64,000 bases of DNA, from NCBI GenBank assembly GCA_026182355.1, contig JAPFBL010000225.1:496001-560000 (forward strand). Direction: 5' to 3'. The stretch is from Hermatobates lingyangjiaoensis (Eukaryota; Arthropoda; Insecta; Hemiptera; Hermatobatidae). The translations under genes were made by a program, and so were the position numbers. This document shows positions 23,715 to 35,523 of the stretch, one piece after another. The number at the start of each line of letters is the position of its first letter. Position 1 is the first letter of the stretch. Below the pieces are notes generated by a model. The model was given only the letters and a program-made list of their open reading frames with translations. It made no database searches and was not told where the DNA came from.

Positions 23715-23923
23715 GTTTCGGCACGATGAAACGCCACCTGTGTCAGAAATGTGGCAAGTCTTACTTACACAAGAACTCGCTCATTATCCATACCAAGTAT
23801 GAGTGTAACAAGGAACCTCAGTTCCAGTGTCCTCACTGTCCCTATAAGTCCAAGCAGAAGGGAAACCTCAAAATCCACATCGGGAACAAGCATCACCTTC
23901 CCCCAAAACCATTGCTTCCTTAA
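23715..23923 (+). CDS. lola: lola alternative terminal exon 8 (zinc-finger pair)
   Basis: The acceptor TTGCAG ends at 23714. It encodes 68 residues starting FGTMKRH. Finger 1 is CQKC-X12-H-X4-C, the linker NKEPQF, and finger 2 CPHCPYKSKQKGNLKIH-X4-H. The tail LPPKPLLP is proline-rich, unlike the other exons. It is near-identical in its DNA-contact helices to exon 7, which suggests overlapping targets with different C-terminal tails. AATAAA is at 23983-23988. A 78-codon ORF in another frame is a shadow. Confidence 0.94.
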
Positions 23924-23999
23924 GCCTTTGCCATTGTATTCATCATTTGCATGCTTGGTAGCAGTGTCGTTTGAAACCTTTCAATAAAGTTTGAGTATA

Positions 24000-25265
24000 A
24001 GAATCTTGTTTAATGTAACCTTTGTACTTCAACTACACCGCAATCAGTTAAGTCATATCTCAATATTATATTATCATATCTTTTATCAATATTTATTTAA
24101 CCAAGTTTACAACTACGTATACAAATATTAATCTATCTGATCATCCAGATAGGGCTTTAGATGAATAGATTTCTTCTAGAACCGAGAATACTGAATGTTA
24201 TCTTCTAATTCTGCATGCATTATTATAGATATCATTGTGTTCATTTCTTTTTTTTTTTTTGATATTTCCATTTTTTACACTTTTAAGTTTTTATAGATTT
24301 CCTAATGTATAGCACTATTTAATACCTAGTCATATGTAACCTGCTTTCATTACTCTCCTTTTGGAATGCCTTATGAAATGATATTTACAAATATACCCCA
24401 CTAAAGGATCAGAACACCTTACTCCATTCCCTAAGGTCTTGCTCCTTAGTTACTCCTTTTAGTTTCTAGAATGTAATTTAATTTCCTTTTCCTGTTTATA
24501 AATGCACTTGAATTTTTTTTTTTTTGAAAGGATATACTTTGATTGTAATAAAAAGTCACAATCAAATAATTCCACTACAAATGACAAAGTTTTATTAATT
24601 TGAAATAAAGTTGTCGCAAGCCTTTGACATCGGTATGCTTTATAGTGTTTAGGATGTTTGTTTATTTTTCACGTAAACAAATTTCATTCATAACATTATT
24701 TGTTTGGTATGAATGAGAACCCTGAAGCAGTGCTAGCGGTATCCGACCGCAGCTGAGGACATCGGATTCACTCATCGCTTTTTATCAATTTGCTGAATTC
24801 AGTTACTCCATTTCACCACTTCAGTATTATCAACAAGTCATCGTGCTCTATTATAATGATTCCTTTCTAGGTATTCTCAATTTAGTTTTATCCGTGCTTT
24901 TTTCTTTTGAATATATTCAATTGTTTTTCATCATTTTGGCTATAACTTTGCAGGGGTTTGTAAATATCGCTTAACTGTTAAGATAAGTATTTCTGGAACC
25001 ATGGATTTACAACCTCTCCTGTAGCTACACAAAGTTTTAAGCATATCATATCCTGCATAAACATCTCACTGGTGTAATTTAACTCTTTGCTGAGTAAATA
25101 ACTCTATCGACTTTCCTTTTTGTTTGATTTGATTTTTCAACTTATATCTTCATTGTTTTTCAAGATTTATTGTGCTATCCAAACAATAGTTTTGGTAACA
25201 TATGTTACTTTAGGGACAGATGTTCACGACCAGTTTTACATGTGTAATGTTTGTTGTAGTGACAG
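24000..25265. other. Spacer, no gene seen
   Basis: AT-rich with poly-T runs. No ORF, repeat or RNA gene was recognised. Confidence 0.45.
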
Positions 25266-25480
25266 GATACGGAGCAGACAAGACGTTTAGACATTCGTTG
25301 TTTGCTGGAGGGGATTCAACTCAACAACGCGTGGGACACTTTCAAAACCAAAGGCATGACGAGGCGGTGTTTCACTGCCCCCAGTGTCGCTACAAAACAA
25401 ACCGCAAGAGTAATCTCAAAAGACATCTCGCTCTCAAACATCAAATGCTCTTACAAGGACTCAACATCGCTCCATATTAG
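25266..25480 (+). CDS. lola: lola alternative terminal exon 9 (first finger lost)
   Basis: The acceptor GACAG ends at 25265, and the frame and split codon match the other exons. It encodes 70 residues. In place of finger 1 there is a polar stretch (for example GGDSTQQRVGHFQNQ) with no Cys pair; the H and F of KTFRHSLF may be a relic. The NKEPQF linker is replaced by HDEAVFH. Finger 2 is intact: CPQC-X12-H-X4-H with helix NRKSNLKRH. The tail is MLLQGLNIAPY. AATAAA is at 25507-25512. With the frame and finger 2 preserved, I take this as a functional single-finger isoform rather than a dead exon, but transcripts would decide. Confidence 0.78.
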
Positions 25481-25514
25481 TCTCCTTTTCTAAACAATGT
25501 CTTACAAATAAAAC

Positions 25515-26349
25515 AACTGTATAAAGTCAACAGTTTTTTATTATAGTCCTTTTGAAATATTTTCTTTACTGCAAGCTATACATAGTTATGATTTTAAATC
25601 GAATTTGAAATTATATAGAATTCCAAGCATAACAAACTAGTTAAGCATCTTCTAATTTGAACTGAATGGATTAAAAGTCTTTAAAGAATTAATCTCGTAC
25701 TGAAGACTTGATGTGAAAACTAAACTAGTTATTATATTTGTTACTTAAGTAATGTCTAAAGAGTATTCGCAATTCTGCTTGCGTTTTTAAGTTACTTATG
25801 GAAAGAAAAAATTAATGTAAGTGTAGATGTACCATGAAACTATTCAATAATGTGGGTACATTGTGTTTCTGGTTATTTTTCAAATTTTGCAGACAGTACT
25901 GTAGTAATAAGAGGAAGTGATTTGTTGCTAAGGTAGTTATTTCTTCCACCAAACGTTTACAAAATTGTTTCAGAGTTCTTTTCAAGCTCTTATAAAAAGA
26001 TGGTAATTATGTCATTAGTGTTTAATTGGTGCTTATTACGATCACTTTAGTTCTCTTTAATTAAGTATCTTGAATGAATTGGCTGACAGTTAGTCCATTA
26101 GAGGCTGCTTCTTTTACTGATGTTTCTTTAACTTGTGGTACATAGATTTTAATAGCTGTTTCATTTTGTAATTTATTAATTCATAATATATTAACTTTAT
26201 GCATTCGATTAATAAAGCAATCCACTCACTTGTCAATATCATATTATTCAACTTTATTCTGTATTTGTTTTGTACTTTGTTCTGTACTTGAATGCTTATC
26301 CAGTAAGACTCTCATACTCGTATGTGATTAAATATGTCATGTGTTCCAG
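25515..26349. other. Spacer, no gene seen
   Basis: AT-rich intron or intergenic sequence with no recognised elements. Confidence 0.45.
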
Positions 26350-26552
26350 GAACCAGAAACTCTTCCCAACCTTTCGAGTGCAAAGTCTGTGGTAAAACAT
26401 ACAAGTACAGGAATGGTTTGGTGACACATACCAACTACGAGTGCAACAAAGACCCCATGTTCTGGTGTCCGCACTGCCCGTATAAAGCAAAGCGAAAGTT
26501 TACTCTCACCAGTCACCTTATATTTAAACATAAGACAAGTCTGCCTAAGTAA
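26350..26552 (+). CDS. lola: lola alternative terminal exon 10 (zinc-finger pair)
   Basis: The acceptor GTTCCAG ends at 26349. It encodes 66 residues. The leader TRNSSQPFE precedes finger 1, CKVC-X12-H-X4-C (GKTYKYRNGLVTHTNYEC). The linker is NKDPMF, the most altered among intact pairs (D for E, M for Q). Finger 2 is CPHCPYKAKRKFTLTSH-X4-H with tail TSLPK. TAA is at 26550-26552. The nearest AATAAA is at 26829-26834, so the 3' UTR would be about 300 nt. Two minus-strand ORFs over it are shadows. Confidence 0.92.
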
Positions 26553-27147
26553 GTTAAGGAATGTGGATTATCGCAAAACTGTCTCGACTGAAACTGGTAA
26601 CATGCCTCTACAGTATCAAGTATGTAATATTTCAATTCTGTAATCTGGATTTCAGAACTCATTTTGTAAACTTGCAAGTTCTTTTCCACCCCTATAGTAC
26701 CTTTTTCAATGAATATTAAAAGTAATAATTGTATTTTATCTGCATTAATTTCTTTTCAAAAGACTGTTTTTCTAATAACAAGTACCATCTCATAGATATG
26801 AAATGTTGCCATTTATCATCGATTGACAAATAAAGGATGATTTCTTTAACCAGTTTTCTTGTATGTTTCTATCAAACCTACCATGCCTAGACCTATCTTA
26901 TTTTCCCTTGTTGTTCAATTTGAAAAGCCCTGAATTGTAATTCAAGAGAAGAATTGATAACAGAAGGCTGTCTCGAGTTTTGTAGAATTTGTGACTAATA
27001 CCATATAATGCTACTAAAATACACGAAATTGATTCAAAGAGTAACGATAATTTTGTGTTAAATTCATGCATTTCGTCAATACCACAGAGGTTAATATTAG
27101 TATTAAACACATAATATACCGTCTTACCTCGTACACTGCTGCTGAAG

Positions 27148-27188
27148 CTCTCGGACCGGTTTCGGGTGTCATCCATCTTCAACAAGAA
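27148..27188 (-). ncRNA. Hammerhead-like core, family G (U at position 3)
   Basis: UUCUUG (stem I), UUGAAGA, extra U, imperfect GG/CC stem II, GAA, palindrome ACCGGU, cleavage C, then CGAGAG. Six stem I pairs form if G-U wobbles are allowed. C3 is replaced by U, so activity is doubtful. Confidence 0.5.
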
Positions 27189-27414
27189 CTGATCTAAGGA
27201 ATCCTACCTTTCTAATTATATAACCTACCTACTATCCCAATGATGCCTAGAATTAACAAAGACGAAAATAATAGAAAAAGAAGTAGACTAAACAGTAGTA
27301 AATAAAATAAAAATAAAATAGAGTTAAAAAAAATAAATAATAAAATCTAGGCAGCATTGGGATAGTAGGTAGGTTATACTCGTATAATCAGAAAGGTAGG
27401 ATTCCTTAGATCAG

Positions 27415-27455
27415 TTCTTATTGAAGATGGGTGACACCCGAAACCGGTCCGAGAG
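27415..27455 (+). ncRNA. Hammerhead-like core, family G (U at position 3)
   Basis: Stem II is a perfect GGGU/ACCC with loop GAC (27429-27439). GAA is 27440-27442, ACCGGU 27443-27448, C27449 the cleavage position. Position 3 is U. Confidence 0.5.
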
Positions 27456-27478
27456 CTACAGCAGCAGTGTACGAGGTA

Positions 27479-27800
27479 GATTAGGTTAGGTTGCAGTGGC
27501 AGTCCCACAGGGAACACACGTAGACCAAGCATTGGCCCTTTGTGATACCACACAATGAAGATTGATTCTACAGTGGGAGTCCTACATTTTGCCTAACTCA
27601 AGTGTATTTAGAGTAGGGATCTTTAACGAGTACCTGACATCGTACAGGCTCGGGACCGATAGTTTAACGTCTTTCTCCGAGGGACGACGTGATCACATTT
27701 ATTCACCTCCCGCGTGAAAAAATCGAGGGCCAGGTGGGGATCGAACCCCGGTCCTATCAGTTCAGAGGCGAGCACGTAACCACTGAGCTAGCCTGACCCT
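27479..27800 (-). mobile_element. tRNA-derived SINE-1, nested in a foldback
   Basis: The target duplication CAGTGTACGAGGTA is exact (27465-27478, 27801-27814). The tRNA-like head is at the right. It post-dates the family G element it interrupts. Confidence 0.92.
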
Positions 27801-28100
27801 CAGTGTACGAGGTAAGATGGTATATTATATGTTTAATACTAATGATAATTTTTTTGGCTTGTATTCATCCGATTCGTGGGGGGGTCCTTTCGTTGTCTTA
27901 TTGCAAAACATTTATTAGATTAGTTCTGTGTTGAAGTCACCAGATTTTTAAGGTTACATATTTTCATGTGTAACACGATTATTTATTTTCTTAAAAAAAG
28001 GATCGGAAAATTAGCATTAGGTTTTGCTATAAGAATGGAATAATCAATAAGGACTTACAACATTAACACCGTTTGATAAATCATCAGGATTCACGATTCA

Positions 28101-28283
28101 TTGATTGTTCGTGAATTGGTTACTAAAATGAACCCTGTGATTAATATCCAACCTCTATATTCACCAGATATGGATCCATGTGAATTTTTAATAATGATAC
28201 CCGTTTTGGGTTATCATAAAAATTATCAATTAGTTTGTGTTAACCTAAAACGGATTATTGTTATGTTTCGCAAGCATAGATAA
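28101..28283 (+). pseudogene. mariner transposase fragment
   Basis: A 60-codon open stretch contains QPLYSPDMDPCEF, the catalytic-end YSPDLxPCDF motif of mariner (DD34D) transposases, followed by a few more family-like residues. The N-terminal half and the rest of the C-terminus are missing or unreadable. It is a dead copy. Confidence 0.75.
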
Positions 28284-29170
28284 AATCTATATGTAATCAG
28301 TGGAATAGCTAATCTCTATCCCAAAGATCGAGTTCCAGAAGATTTTCAAGGATTAGAAGAAAATAAGTGTATAATATCTAATGGGGACTATGTCGAAGAG
28401 GTTTATATTGATGCAGTCCATTAAATGGTCTATATCTATATCTATAAGTAATTTCACACTCAGATTTATTTAGAATAGACACATGGAGTACCTCAATTCG
28501 TACAGACTTCGATGTGTGAAAGCCAATTCGCAGTTGAAATCCAACAAATGATCGCAGGTCTTTTTTCATAGAAAAATTGAAAGTTGTATTTGTACCTTAA
28601 CATAGAAGACGTAAAGGGATGGGAATCTGACGTCATGAAGTCAGATACTTGTTAAAGACCCCGAATGTAAAAACTTGATAACAGTATAAAACAAGTTTGT
28701 ATTTTAGGGTTGGCAAACACGCTATAAGTTAGCAATAAATAAATTAGTTAGCGTTTAAACACTATAAACGCTGCTATTAGTTAGCAGCAGGCAAACAGAA
28801 TTGCACTATTCATAAAAAGCTATACGTAAATAAACTACTCATTCATCTCAGTAAATAAAACGTAAATAATTCATCTCAGAAAACTGAAAAACATGTTATT
28901 TTTTAAAATCAGTTCTTATGTGTTATAGATCACTGAAGACTAAATAGAAATACAACTGATATTATGTTTAAACAGTATATCATCATCAGATCTGAAGGAA
29001 CTATCTTTCAAAAGATAGTCTCGCCACTGAGTTCCTACAATATTACAGATCATAAATCAAAAGGAGCAAAAGTATGTTAATGATAAAAATTTAATAATGC
29101 TTAACTATTGATTATTGTTGGTTCATGATGGAGAATATTAAAAACATTACATCCTCAACAGTTCAGATGC
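28284..29170. other. Spacer, no gene seen
   Basis: Small ORFs only. Some of it may be further decayed mariner sequence. Confidence 0.4.
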
Positions 29171-29174
29171 AAAT

Positions 29175-29330
29175 CTGAAGAGGAAAACTAACTGTTTGAA
29201 ACGCGTTGATAAGTTTTTAGCATAAAATTCTTTTGTGTGGAGACTCAATTTTTTTGAAATTCGCCATCATGAGTAAATACCATACTATAAGACATTATAG
29301 GGTAAAAAGCTAATGAAATGGTCTCCACAT
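29175..29330. mobile_element. Decayed element, hammerhead family F
   Basis: CUGAAGA at about 29175 is followed by an extra G, a weakened stem II, GAAACGCGUU and, downstream, TTGTGTGGAGACTC. The inverted partner part (GGTCTCCACATAG) lies at about 29320. Stem II mismatches make it probably inactive. Confidence 0.6.
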
Positions 29331-29626
29331 AGTACACGCGTAGATGCTATTTCAAGTTAATGGAAATTTACTCCTAAAGGTAAATTTTGGTATTTGAAAA
29401 TTACGTAAGAAACTACACAGAGTTACTGCCCAATCCAAATCGTGAGAAATTGAGTAATTTTACTGTATTCTGGAATGATTCCAATTGTTCTTAATTTTTA
29501 TTCATTTTTTTTTTAAATCGTTGCTTATATAAACATTATTCACTAATAAGTTTATTTTGTGGAAAAAACTGACTGTCTTCTCTTTTATATACAAAGGTAG
29601 TTTGTAACCTGTAAAGTTTGTTTCAG

Positions 29627-29859
29627 GTACTTCAGAGAATGAAGAAAAGCGATATTGGTGTCGGCTGTGCTGTAAGTCATACAAATATGCCACCAGCCTG
29701 CATAATCATCAAATGTACGAATGCAACAAGGAGCCCCAGTTTCAGTGTCCCCTCTGTCCTTATAAGGCTCGCCAGAAAGGGAATCTTAAAACGCATTTAG
29801 CCATAAAACACAGAATGCCATCAGGACAACCCAAAGAAGAAACCAAACCCATAGTCTAG
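29627..29859 (+). CDS. lola: lola alternative terminal exon 11 (zinc-finger pair)
   Basis: The acceptor TTTCAG ends at 29626. Read from the splice, the frame gives 76 residues; it has no early ATG, so simple ORF listing misses it. The leader is TSENEEKRYW. Finger 1 is CRLC-X12-H-X4-C with CKSYKYATSLHNHQ, the linker NKEPQF, and finger 2 CPLCPYKARQKGNLKTH-X4-H. The tail of about 15 residues is rich in Pro, Lys and Glu (GQPKEETKPIV). TAG is at 29857-29859 and AATAAA at 29887-29892, so the 3' UTR is very short. Confidence 0.93.
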
Positions 29860-29899
29860 ATATTCGTACAAAATGACTGACTAATTAATAAAATATTAT

Positions 29900-30762
29900 G
29901 CTGCCTTTAATTTTCTTCTATTGTACTCCACAATCCAAATATATTTTTAATTTATTCATGTCAAATTTTCAATTCATGAAAATATGACCTCTGAGTTACA
30001 ACAGTTTGGCTGAAAGTAATGTCTGTCATTATGTAATATGCATGGAAATCTTAATGATTTATGCATTGATCATGTAATTAATATTAATCAATATTAATTA
30101 CTATTAATATTAATTAATTATTAATATTAATATTAATGATCATGTAATATGCATTGGAAATCTTAATGATTTATTTCGTTAAATGTTGATATTGCTCATT
30201 AATTGTTTAGAAAAATATAAAATGTATTATTATCTAAATATTACATCTTACAGGCCTGAAGAAGAATATTTATTCAGCTGACAATACAAAGTTGAATGTT
30301 GTCATTGGTTTAATTTCACTATAGTGACCAGGACTCTACTGAGGTATTGCCAAAGGGGCTTCTAAGGGCGCTCGAAACAAAACATTCTTAAGTTTAATTG
30401 TAATATATAAACAGTACATTTATCTAAGATTTTGTTCAAATTCAAGGATTGAAATTACCTTATTGTGTACTCATTCACACGTCATTTTTTAACTAATATT
30501 ATTGTTTTAAATTAATTTTAAAAAATAATATTAATTAAAACAACTAATTAATTAAAAAAATGAATAAAACTACGTGCTATTTGTAGTAATTTTTAAGAAT
30601 GAATAGTTATTATTCTGAATAAATGTTATAACTGGGCTTAGTTTTGTAATATTTACTTTGCGTAAATAACAGTGGAAAGAATATTGTTTCTTACTTTTTT
30701 ACGTTAAGAAGTGTTTTACGTTGAGTAGACGCGTTCCATGTTGACTGAGGTTTTTGTTGCAG
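29900..30762. other. Spacer, no gene seen
   Basis: Contains AATTAATATTAAT-type palindromic low-complexity sequence at about 30070-30140 and 30490-30560. Confidence 0.5.
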
Positions 30763-30980
30763 GTGGTCTGTTGGTAGAGCGTCGCTATTGCTGTCCCTGT
30801 GGCCGCACTTACAAGCATCAGGCCAGTCTCTACAATCACCGGGTGTACGAGTGTAACAAAGAGCCTCAGTTCCACTGTCCGTATTGCCCTTACAAAGCCA
30901 AGTTCAAGGGAAACCTCAAGTACCACCTCATGAAGCACGCAGGGCCAATCGACTTGGGTCTCTCTGTCGAGCTAAACTAA
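30763..30980 (+). CDS. lola: lola alternative terminal exon 12 (zinc-finger pair)
   Basis: The acceptor TTGCAG ends at 30762. It encodes 71 residues. Finger 1 is compactly led (VERRYCCPC), then GRTYKHQASLYNHRVYEC, sharing the KHQASLYNH helix with exon 5. The linker is NKEPQF. Finger 2 is CPYCPYKAKFKGNLKYH-X3-H, again the tighter X3 spacing found in exon 5, which supports common descent. The tail is AGPIDLGLSVELN. TAA is at 30978-30980. An ATTAAA signal is at 31003-31008. Confidence 0.93.
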
Positions 30981-31884
30981 TCAATTAAACTTATTGTATA
31001 TTATTAAAGGTACCATAACAACTTATAGGTCTTTTCCATTTGTTTTTTAACATATATTCTTGCAACTAAAATATCAATGTGTGACTCGTGAAATTTTTCT
31101 TAAACCATGATATACTACTTAATCTCTACTCGTGATTAAGTATAATATTCTTACCAATTTACTGTTATATATAATTTATTACAGTTAAACTTTGTTATTT
31201 TCGTTTATTAAAATTTATTATTTAATACATTATTTCCGCTTATTATTCTCTGTACTGTTTTTTTTTAACAGTAAATAATAAATAATTACATTATTTCCGC
31301 TTATTATTCTCTGTACTGTTTTTTTTAAAGATAAATATCTTTAAGTTCCATTGTACCTTCAACATTTTCTGAAATTTTTTAAAGGAATAATAAAAGCTTT
31401 ACTTCGAATATGACTCGTTCGTTCAAAAATATAAATTGTCATAATAACATGAGATTAAATAAAAGACCCCTGGGTTAGTGAATACAATAATGTTACATCC
31501 AACATCCAGTCTGTTTGTACCAAGCTGCGAGGATCCCGTCGCCTTTGGTTCAACCAACATAACCAACTCTTCTATTTCAATTTCAAACATTTTTTTATGA
31601 CAGATTTCTGTTGTAATGTTAAACAAGCTATTGAATACAGTTGATCGTAAAATATATATAACTCTTGAATAGGCACTTTAATCGTTACTTAACATAATTA
31701 TTACAATAGAACTTTACAATAATGAAAATCTGGAGTGTCTACAATCAACTTTACTCTAAAGAAACGTAATATCAAGCTCGTTGACAATCAGTTCCTTTTT
31801 GGTTTATTTTAATGTTGATATCCGGTAGACGTAATATAAAACTCATAGATAATGAATAATCTCAATAAATTTTCTTGAACTCTT

Positions 31885-32155
31885 CTATTCTATTGTATGT
31901 TTTGTTATTGAGGGCTAGGTCATATAACAGAAAATAAACTCCTTCCTAGGCCAACGTTTGATGTATTTGTACATTATCTTCAGGGTTAAAATGTGTTAGT
32001 TCCCTATGTGAGTTATAGATTGTTTTGGTAAATGTAGTATAGTTCTTACTCTAATTTTAGCCCTGAAGATGATGTACAAATACATCGAAACGTTGGCCTA
32101 GGAAGGAGTTTATTTTCTTTTATATGACCTAGCCCTCAATAACAAAACATACAAT
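31885..32155. mobile_element. Inverted-arm element, hammerhead family D
   Basis: The arms at about 31885-32000 and 32045-32155 are inverted (TTGTTATTGAGGGCTAGGTC... and its inverse). Both carry CUGAAGA and the GAUGUA/UACAUC hairpin. The left, minus-strand copy has lost G12 (CAAA instead of GAAA); the right copy is intact. Confidence 0.82.
32060..32097 (+). ncRNA. Hammerhead ribozyme core, family D
   Basis: Stem I GCC/GGC (32060-32062, 32095-32097), CUGAAGA 32063-32069, extra U32070, stem II GAUGUA/UACAUC with loop CAAA (six perfect pairs), GAA 32087-32089, ACGU 32090-32093, cleavage U32094. Sense to lola. Confidence 0.75.
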
Positions 32156-32547
32156 AATGAATAATGATATCATATGTTTCAATATGACAATGATTGTATT
32201 ATCAGTTAGAAGAGACTTGAGATCATTGATTAATCTGGCATATTATTATTATTAAACTGAGAGCCTAAATTAGAACCTGAGTGCATAAGCGGCATTATCT
32301 GTCATATTGTACACCCCTTTGTCATTTCTAAAGACAATTTTAGATTTTCAGTTCATTAATAAACTTCATAATTGTACTTAGAGAAGTATATCTCGTTTCT
32401 GTTGGTTATCCCTTTTAAGACGATTGCCCCACAAATAGAAAGAATCTATCTAATCAATGGTGTCTGCCTTCTATAGACTGAGAGTCTGCATTATCATCAT
32501 GTAAAAGACTGCATGCAAGAGCAGTGAAGAAGTCGAATAAAGTAGAT

Positions 32548-33184
32548 CAGGGTTGTCCAAACTTTATGTGAACGCGGCTGCATTCGGCAAGGAAATTAGA
32601 TCGAGGGCCGCAGTACCAGATGTCAAGTAAAACACGTACATGTAAATGAATCTTTATATTTATCATAAAAACATATATTATCATAAAAATATAATTAACA
32701 AGTATGGATAAAAATCAACCCTTAAATATATTCGTTAAAAACATTTAAGGAAGTACGTAAAACGGTACAGTTTACTTAAAATTCAGTAGGATGTGTGCGC
32801 GTGCATTTTGGAAGCCAGCTCCTTTGTGTCAATGGCAACACATTGAGGTTAAGGCTAAACTAAGGCAGGCTTCGAGAGATGTTTGATTAAGTAGATTCCT
32901 CTCTTTGGATTTAATCGACTTCATTTCGGAAAATGCTGCTCCACAAAGGTAGGTACTGCCAAACATTTGACAGCAAGTGAAATCCAAAACGGCGTAAATT
33001 AGGATATTGCTCTTCAGAAAGAAGAGGCCAACATTGAGTGATTGGCAGTGCAGCTTTGCTTAATAATAACTTTTTTCGAATATAACTCAATAGATGTCTA
33101 AATAGTACTAATTTTTAAAAGTTTTCTAGAAGAGGCCGCGGGCTGCATTGAAGGGGATCGCGGGCTAGACTTTGGACAACCCTG
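32548..33184. mobile_element. Non-autonomous hAT element
   Basis: The terminal inverted repeats CAGGGTTGTCCAAAC / TTTGGACAACCCTG are followed inside by GC-rich CGCGGGC-type blocks. The 8-bp target duplication AAGTAGAT / AAGTTGAT has one mismatch. No clear transposase ORF is present. Confidence 0.88.
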
Positions 33185-33194
33185 AAGTTGATCA

Positions 33195-34215
33195 AGTTAT
33201 AGCCACCTTTTATAGCCTCTCTTCTTCATCTATTCATCAATTGCACCCAGACCAAACATCGACTTCGTCAAAAAAAATCGAGCCCGTGGGATCCTACTAC
33301 TCGTACACAATATATGTGTATACACACAATTTTAATGCAATATTATTACCCTTTCGATATTATAGTGTTATGAAACATTCTAGTGAGATAATACCTTATA
33401 CGATATTTTATGTTTGTTCAATCACTGAGATGTGGCTTAAACGTAGCCGTATTATCATAAACAACAAAAAAAGTACCCTTCCCAACATCCAATATTACCC
33501 AAAAACAATTGAGTTCTTGAACACACCAAGAACTGTATACAAATTTAGATGTGTTAAAAAATGTAACATGTAACTTTAACACTTTCCCGAGACAACCTTC
33601 AGGAAATGTCGTAAAACATGATCAGCACAAAACATTTAGTTGATTGCTATTGGCTTTATAATTTTAAGAATTTTACTGCCCTTATATCAGTGGCGTAGTA
33701 ACCATTTTTTCCGCCTGGTGGGTCAAATTACTATTGATAGTCAATGAATAGTATTGACTACCTCATTGATTTCGTATAACATGTCACTTGGCCAACTCCT
33801 TTTCCAGTTTTATCCTGTTAGCAGGAAGTTAGTTTCGTAGAATGGAATCTCTCTCAGTTTGAAGATCGTGAATACCGAGACTGCGGTTCACTTTAATGAT
33901 ACCTGTTTAAAAGAAGGTCTGCTGCTCATTTATACAAATAATAAAATGTACAATAACGCCGATTTCAGTTCAAGTAATTTCAATAAAAATTATGTTGTTC
34001 ATTCTATCGAAATATGCTATTTTTTGGTGTAATTTCATTATGATCAATGAAGCAGTGTGGCTTTCACAAACTACCGGAAACAACCGTAAGTGAAAAACTT
34101 AATTGACGAGTATTAAAAAATGATGATATTGTTTCCAGTTAATGGTACTATAAATTCAATTTCTAGTCACAAGTTTTGAACACTGTAGAATTAGCAGTTT
34201 AGGTAGGAAAATGTC
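33195..34215. other. Spacer, no gene seen
   Basis: A 133-codon ORF at 33172-33573 starts inside the hAT end and shows no domain; I do not accept it as a gene. Confidence 0.45.
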
Positions 34216-34230
34216 TAAAATCACATATTA

Positions 34231-34553
34231 GGTTAGGTTAGGTTGCAGTGGCAGTCCCACAAGGGAACACCCGTAGGCCAAGCATTGGCCCTTTGTGATA
34301 CAACACAAAGAAGATTGATTCTACAGTGGGAGTCCTAAATTTTGCCTAACTCAAATGTATTCACAGTGGGGATCTTTAACGAGTACCTGACATCGTACAG
34401 GCTCGGGACCGACGTTTAACGTCCTTCTCCGAGGGACGACGTGCTCAGATATATTCACCTCCCGCGTGAATAAATCGAGGGCCAGGTGAGGATTGAACCC
34501 CGGTCCTATCAGTTCAGAGGTGAGCACGTAACCACTGAGCTAGCCTGGCCCCC
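34231..34553 (-). mobile_element. tRNA-derived SINE-1, full copy
   Basis: The target duplication AAAATCACATATTA is exact (34217-34230, 34554-34567). It has the same length and orientation as the 9836-10158 copy, with the A and B boxes in the tRNA-like head at the right. Confidence 0.93.
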
Positions 34554-35442
34554 AAAATCACATATTAGAAAAAAGTGATTTTCTCAGAGTGCAATATTAC
34601 ACCTACATTATACGCCCCATTTTCGTCTAAAATATTAGATTGAAACATTAAACCATGAAGTATGTAGCGGACTCACAAACTTTTGACATTCAGTTTCGTT
34701 CTAGGGTGATAAAATGTAATTTGATTGTAACACATTGTGAGTCACCCATCCATCATGTACTGGAAAACATCACAGATTTGTATTTGATTGGCGTTGAATA
34801 TTTACACGTAGAAATTAAAATTTTCCTACATATCATATTAAATCAATGAAAACATTATTAATTTTTTTAATAAAACTTTAAAAAAATAAATTTATTTCAC
34901 TGGATACATTTAAAAAACTCATTATAAAAAGTCAATGAGAACAAATTCGACAATTACAGCAGGTGGTCTGTCATTCCAAGAGGAATTATCAGTTTTTATA
35001 TCTTTATTAACCTTTGCATTTTATTAACTCGAAATTCCTTGACTTTTTTTTATAAATTACTAATTTTATGTTTAATTTTTAGCGAAATTTAACACTGAAC
35101 AGTTCAGTGTCACGTGTTCATTCAGACTACAGGTGTTGTTAAAATCCACATACTATTTTTCTTTGTAAAATAATTTGTAATGTAATACTTAGTTTTTCTG
35201 TTTCAAAATTTATACTTCTGCCTATGAAAAAGGTTTTAAATAAAGACCGAAACGTTGACAATGAGTGTTTAATTTGAACCTGAAGAACTGACGGAGTCCC
35301 GATAAACTTTAGTTTTGTTTCTATTCCACTTTTATCAATATATATAAACACTACTAAATATAAGAAACGGTCCACAAGGACTATAAAACTTTAAATTACA
35401 CAAAGCACCACACAGAAAAAAGAATAAAAGGAACACTTACAG

Positions 35443-35480
35443 AACTCAATATTTCGAACTGTTGTTCGTCATCAGGAATA
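35443..35480 (-). ncRNA. Hammerhead ribozyme core, family C (minus strand)
   Basis: UAUUC, CUGAUGA, extra C, stem II GAAC/GUUC with loop AACA, GAA, AUAU, cleavage U, GAGU. Stem I has four pairs including one G-U. Confidence 0.7.
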
Positions 35481-35523
35481 GACTAGAAGAGAGATCTCTC
35501 TCACTTCGTCCTCTCTTCTAGTC

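Larger units (their letters stand above)
27090..27840. mobile_element. Large foldback element, family G, split by a SINE
   Basis: The left arm (about 27090-27240) and right arm (27350-27478 plus 27801-27840) are inverted: TACCTCGTACACTGCTGCTGAAGCTC pairs with GAGCTACAGCAGCAGTGTACGAGGTA. The spacer is A-rich. SINE-1 is inserted in the right arm. Each arm carries a hammerhead-like core with U at position 3. Confidence 0.85.

Noticed and set aside
33172..33573. 133-codon ORF as a gene
   Set aside because: It starts within a hAT terminus, has low-complexity composition and no domain or splice context.
35200..35260. Additional intact hammerhead
   Set aside because: Stem II and GAAACGUUG are present, but the core reads CUAUGA and lacks the required CUGANGA; also broken in the inverted copy near 36010.
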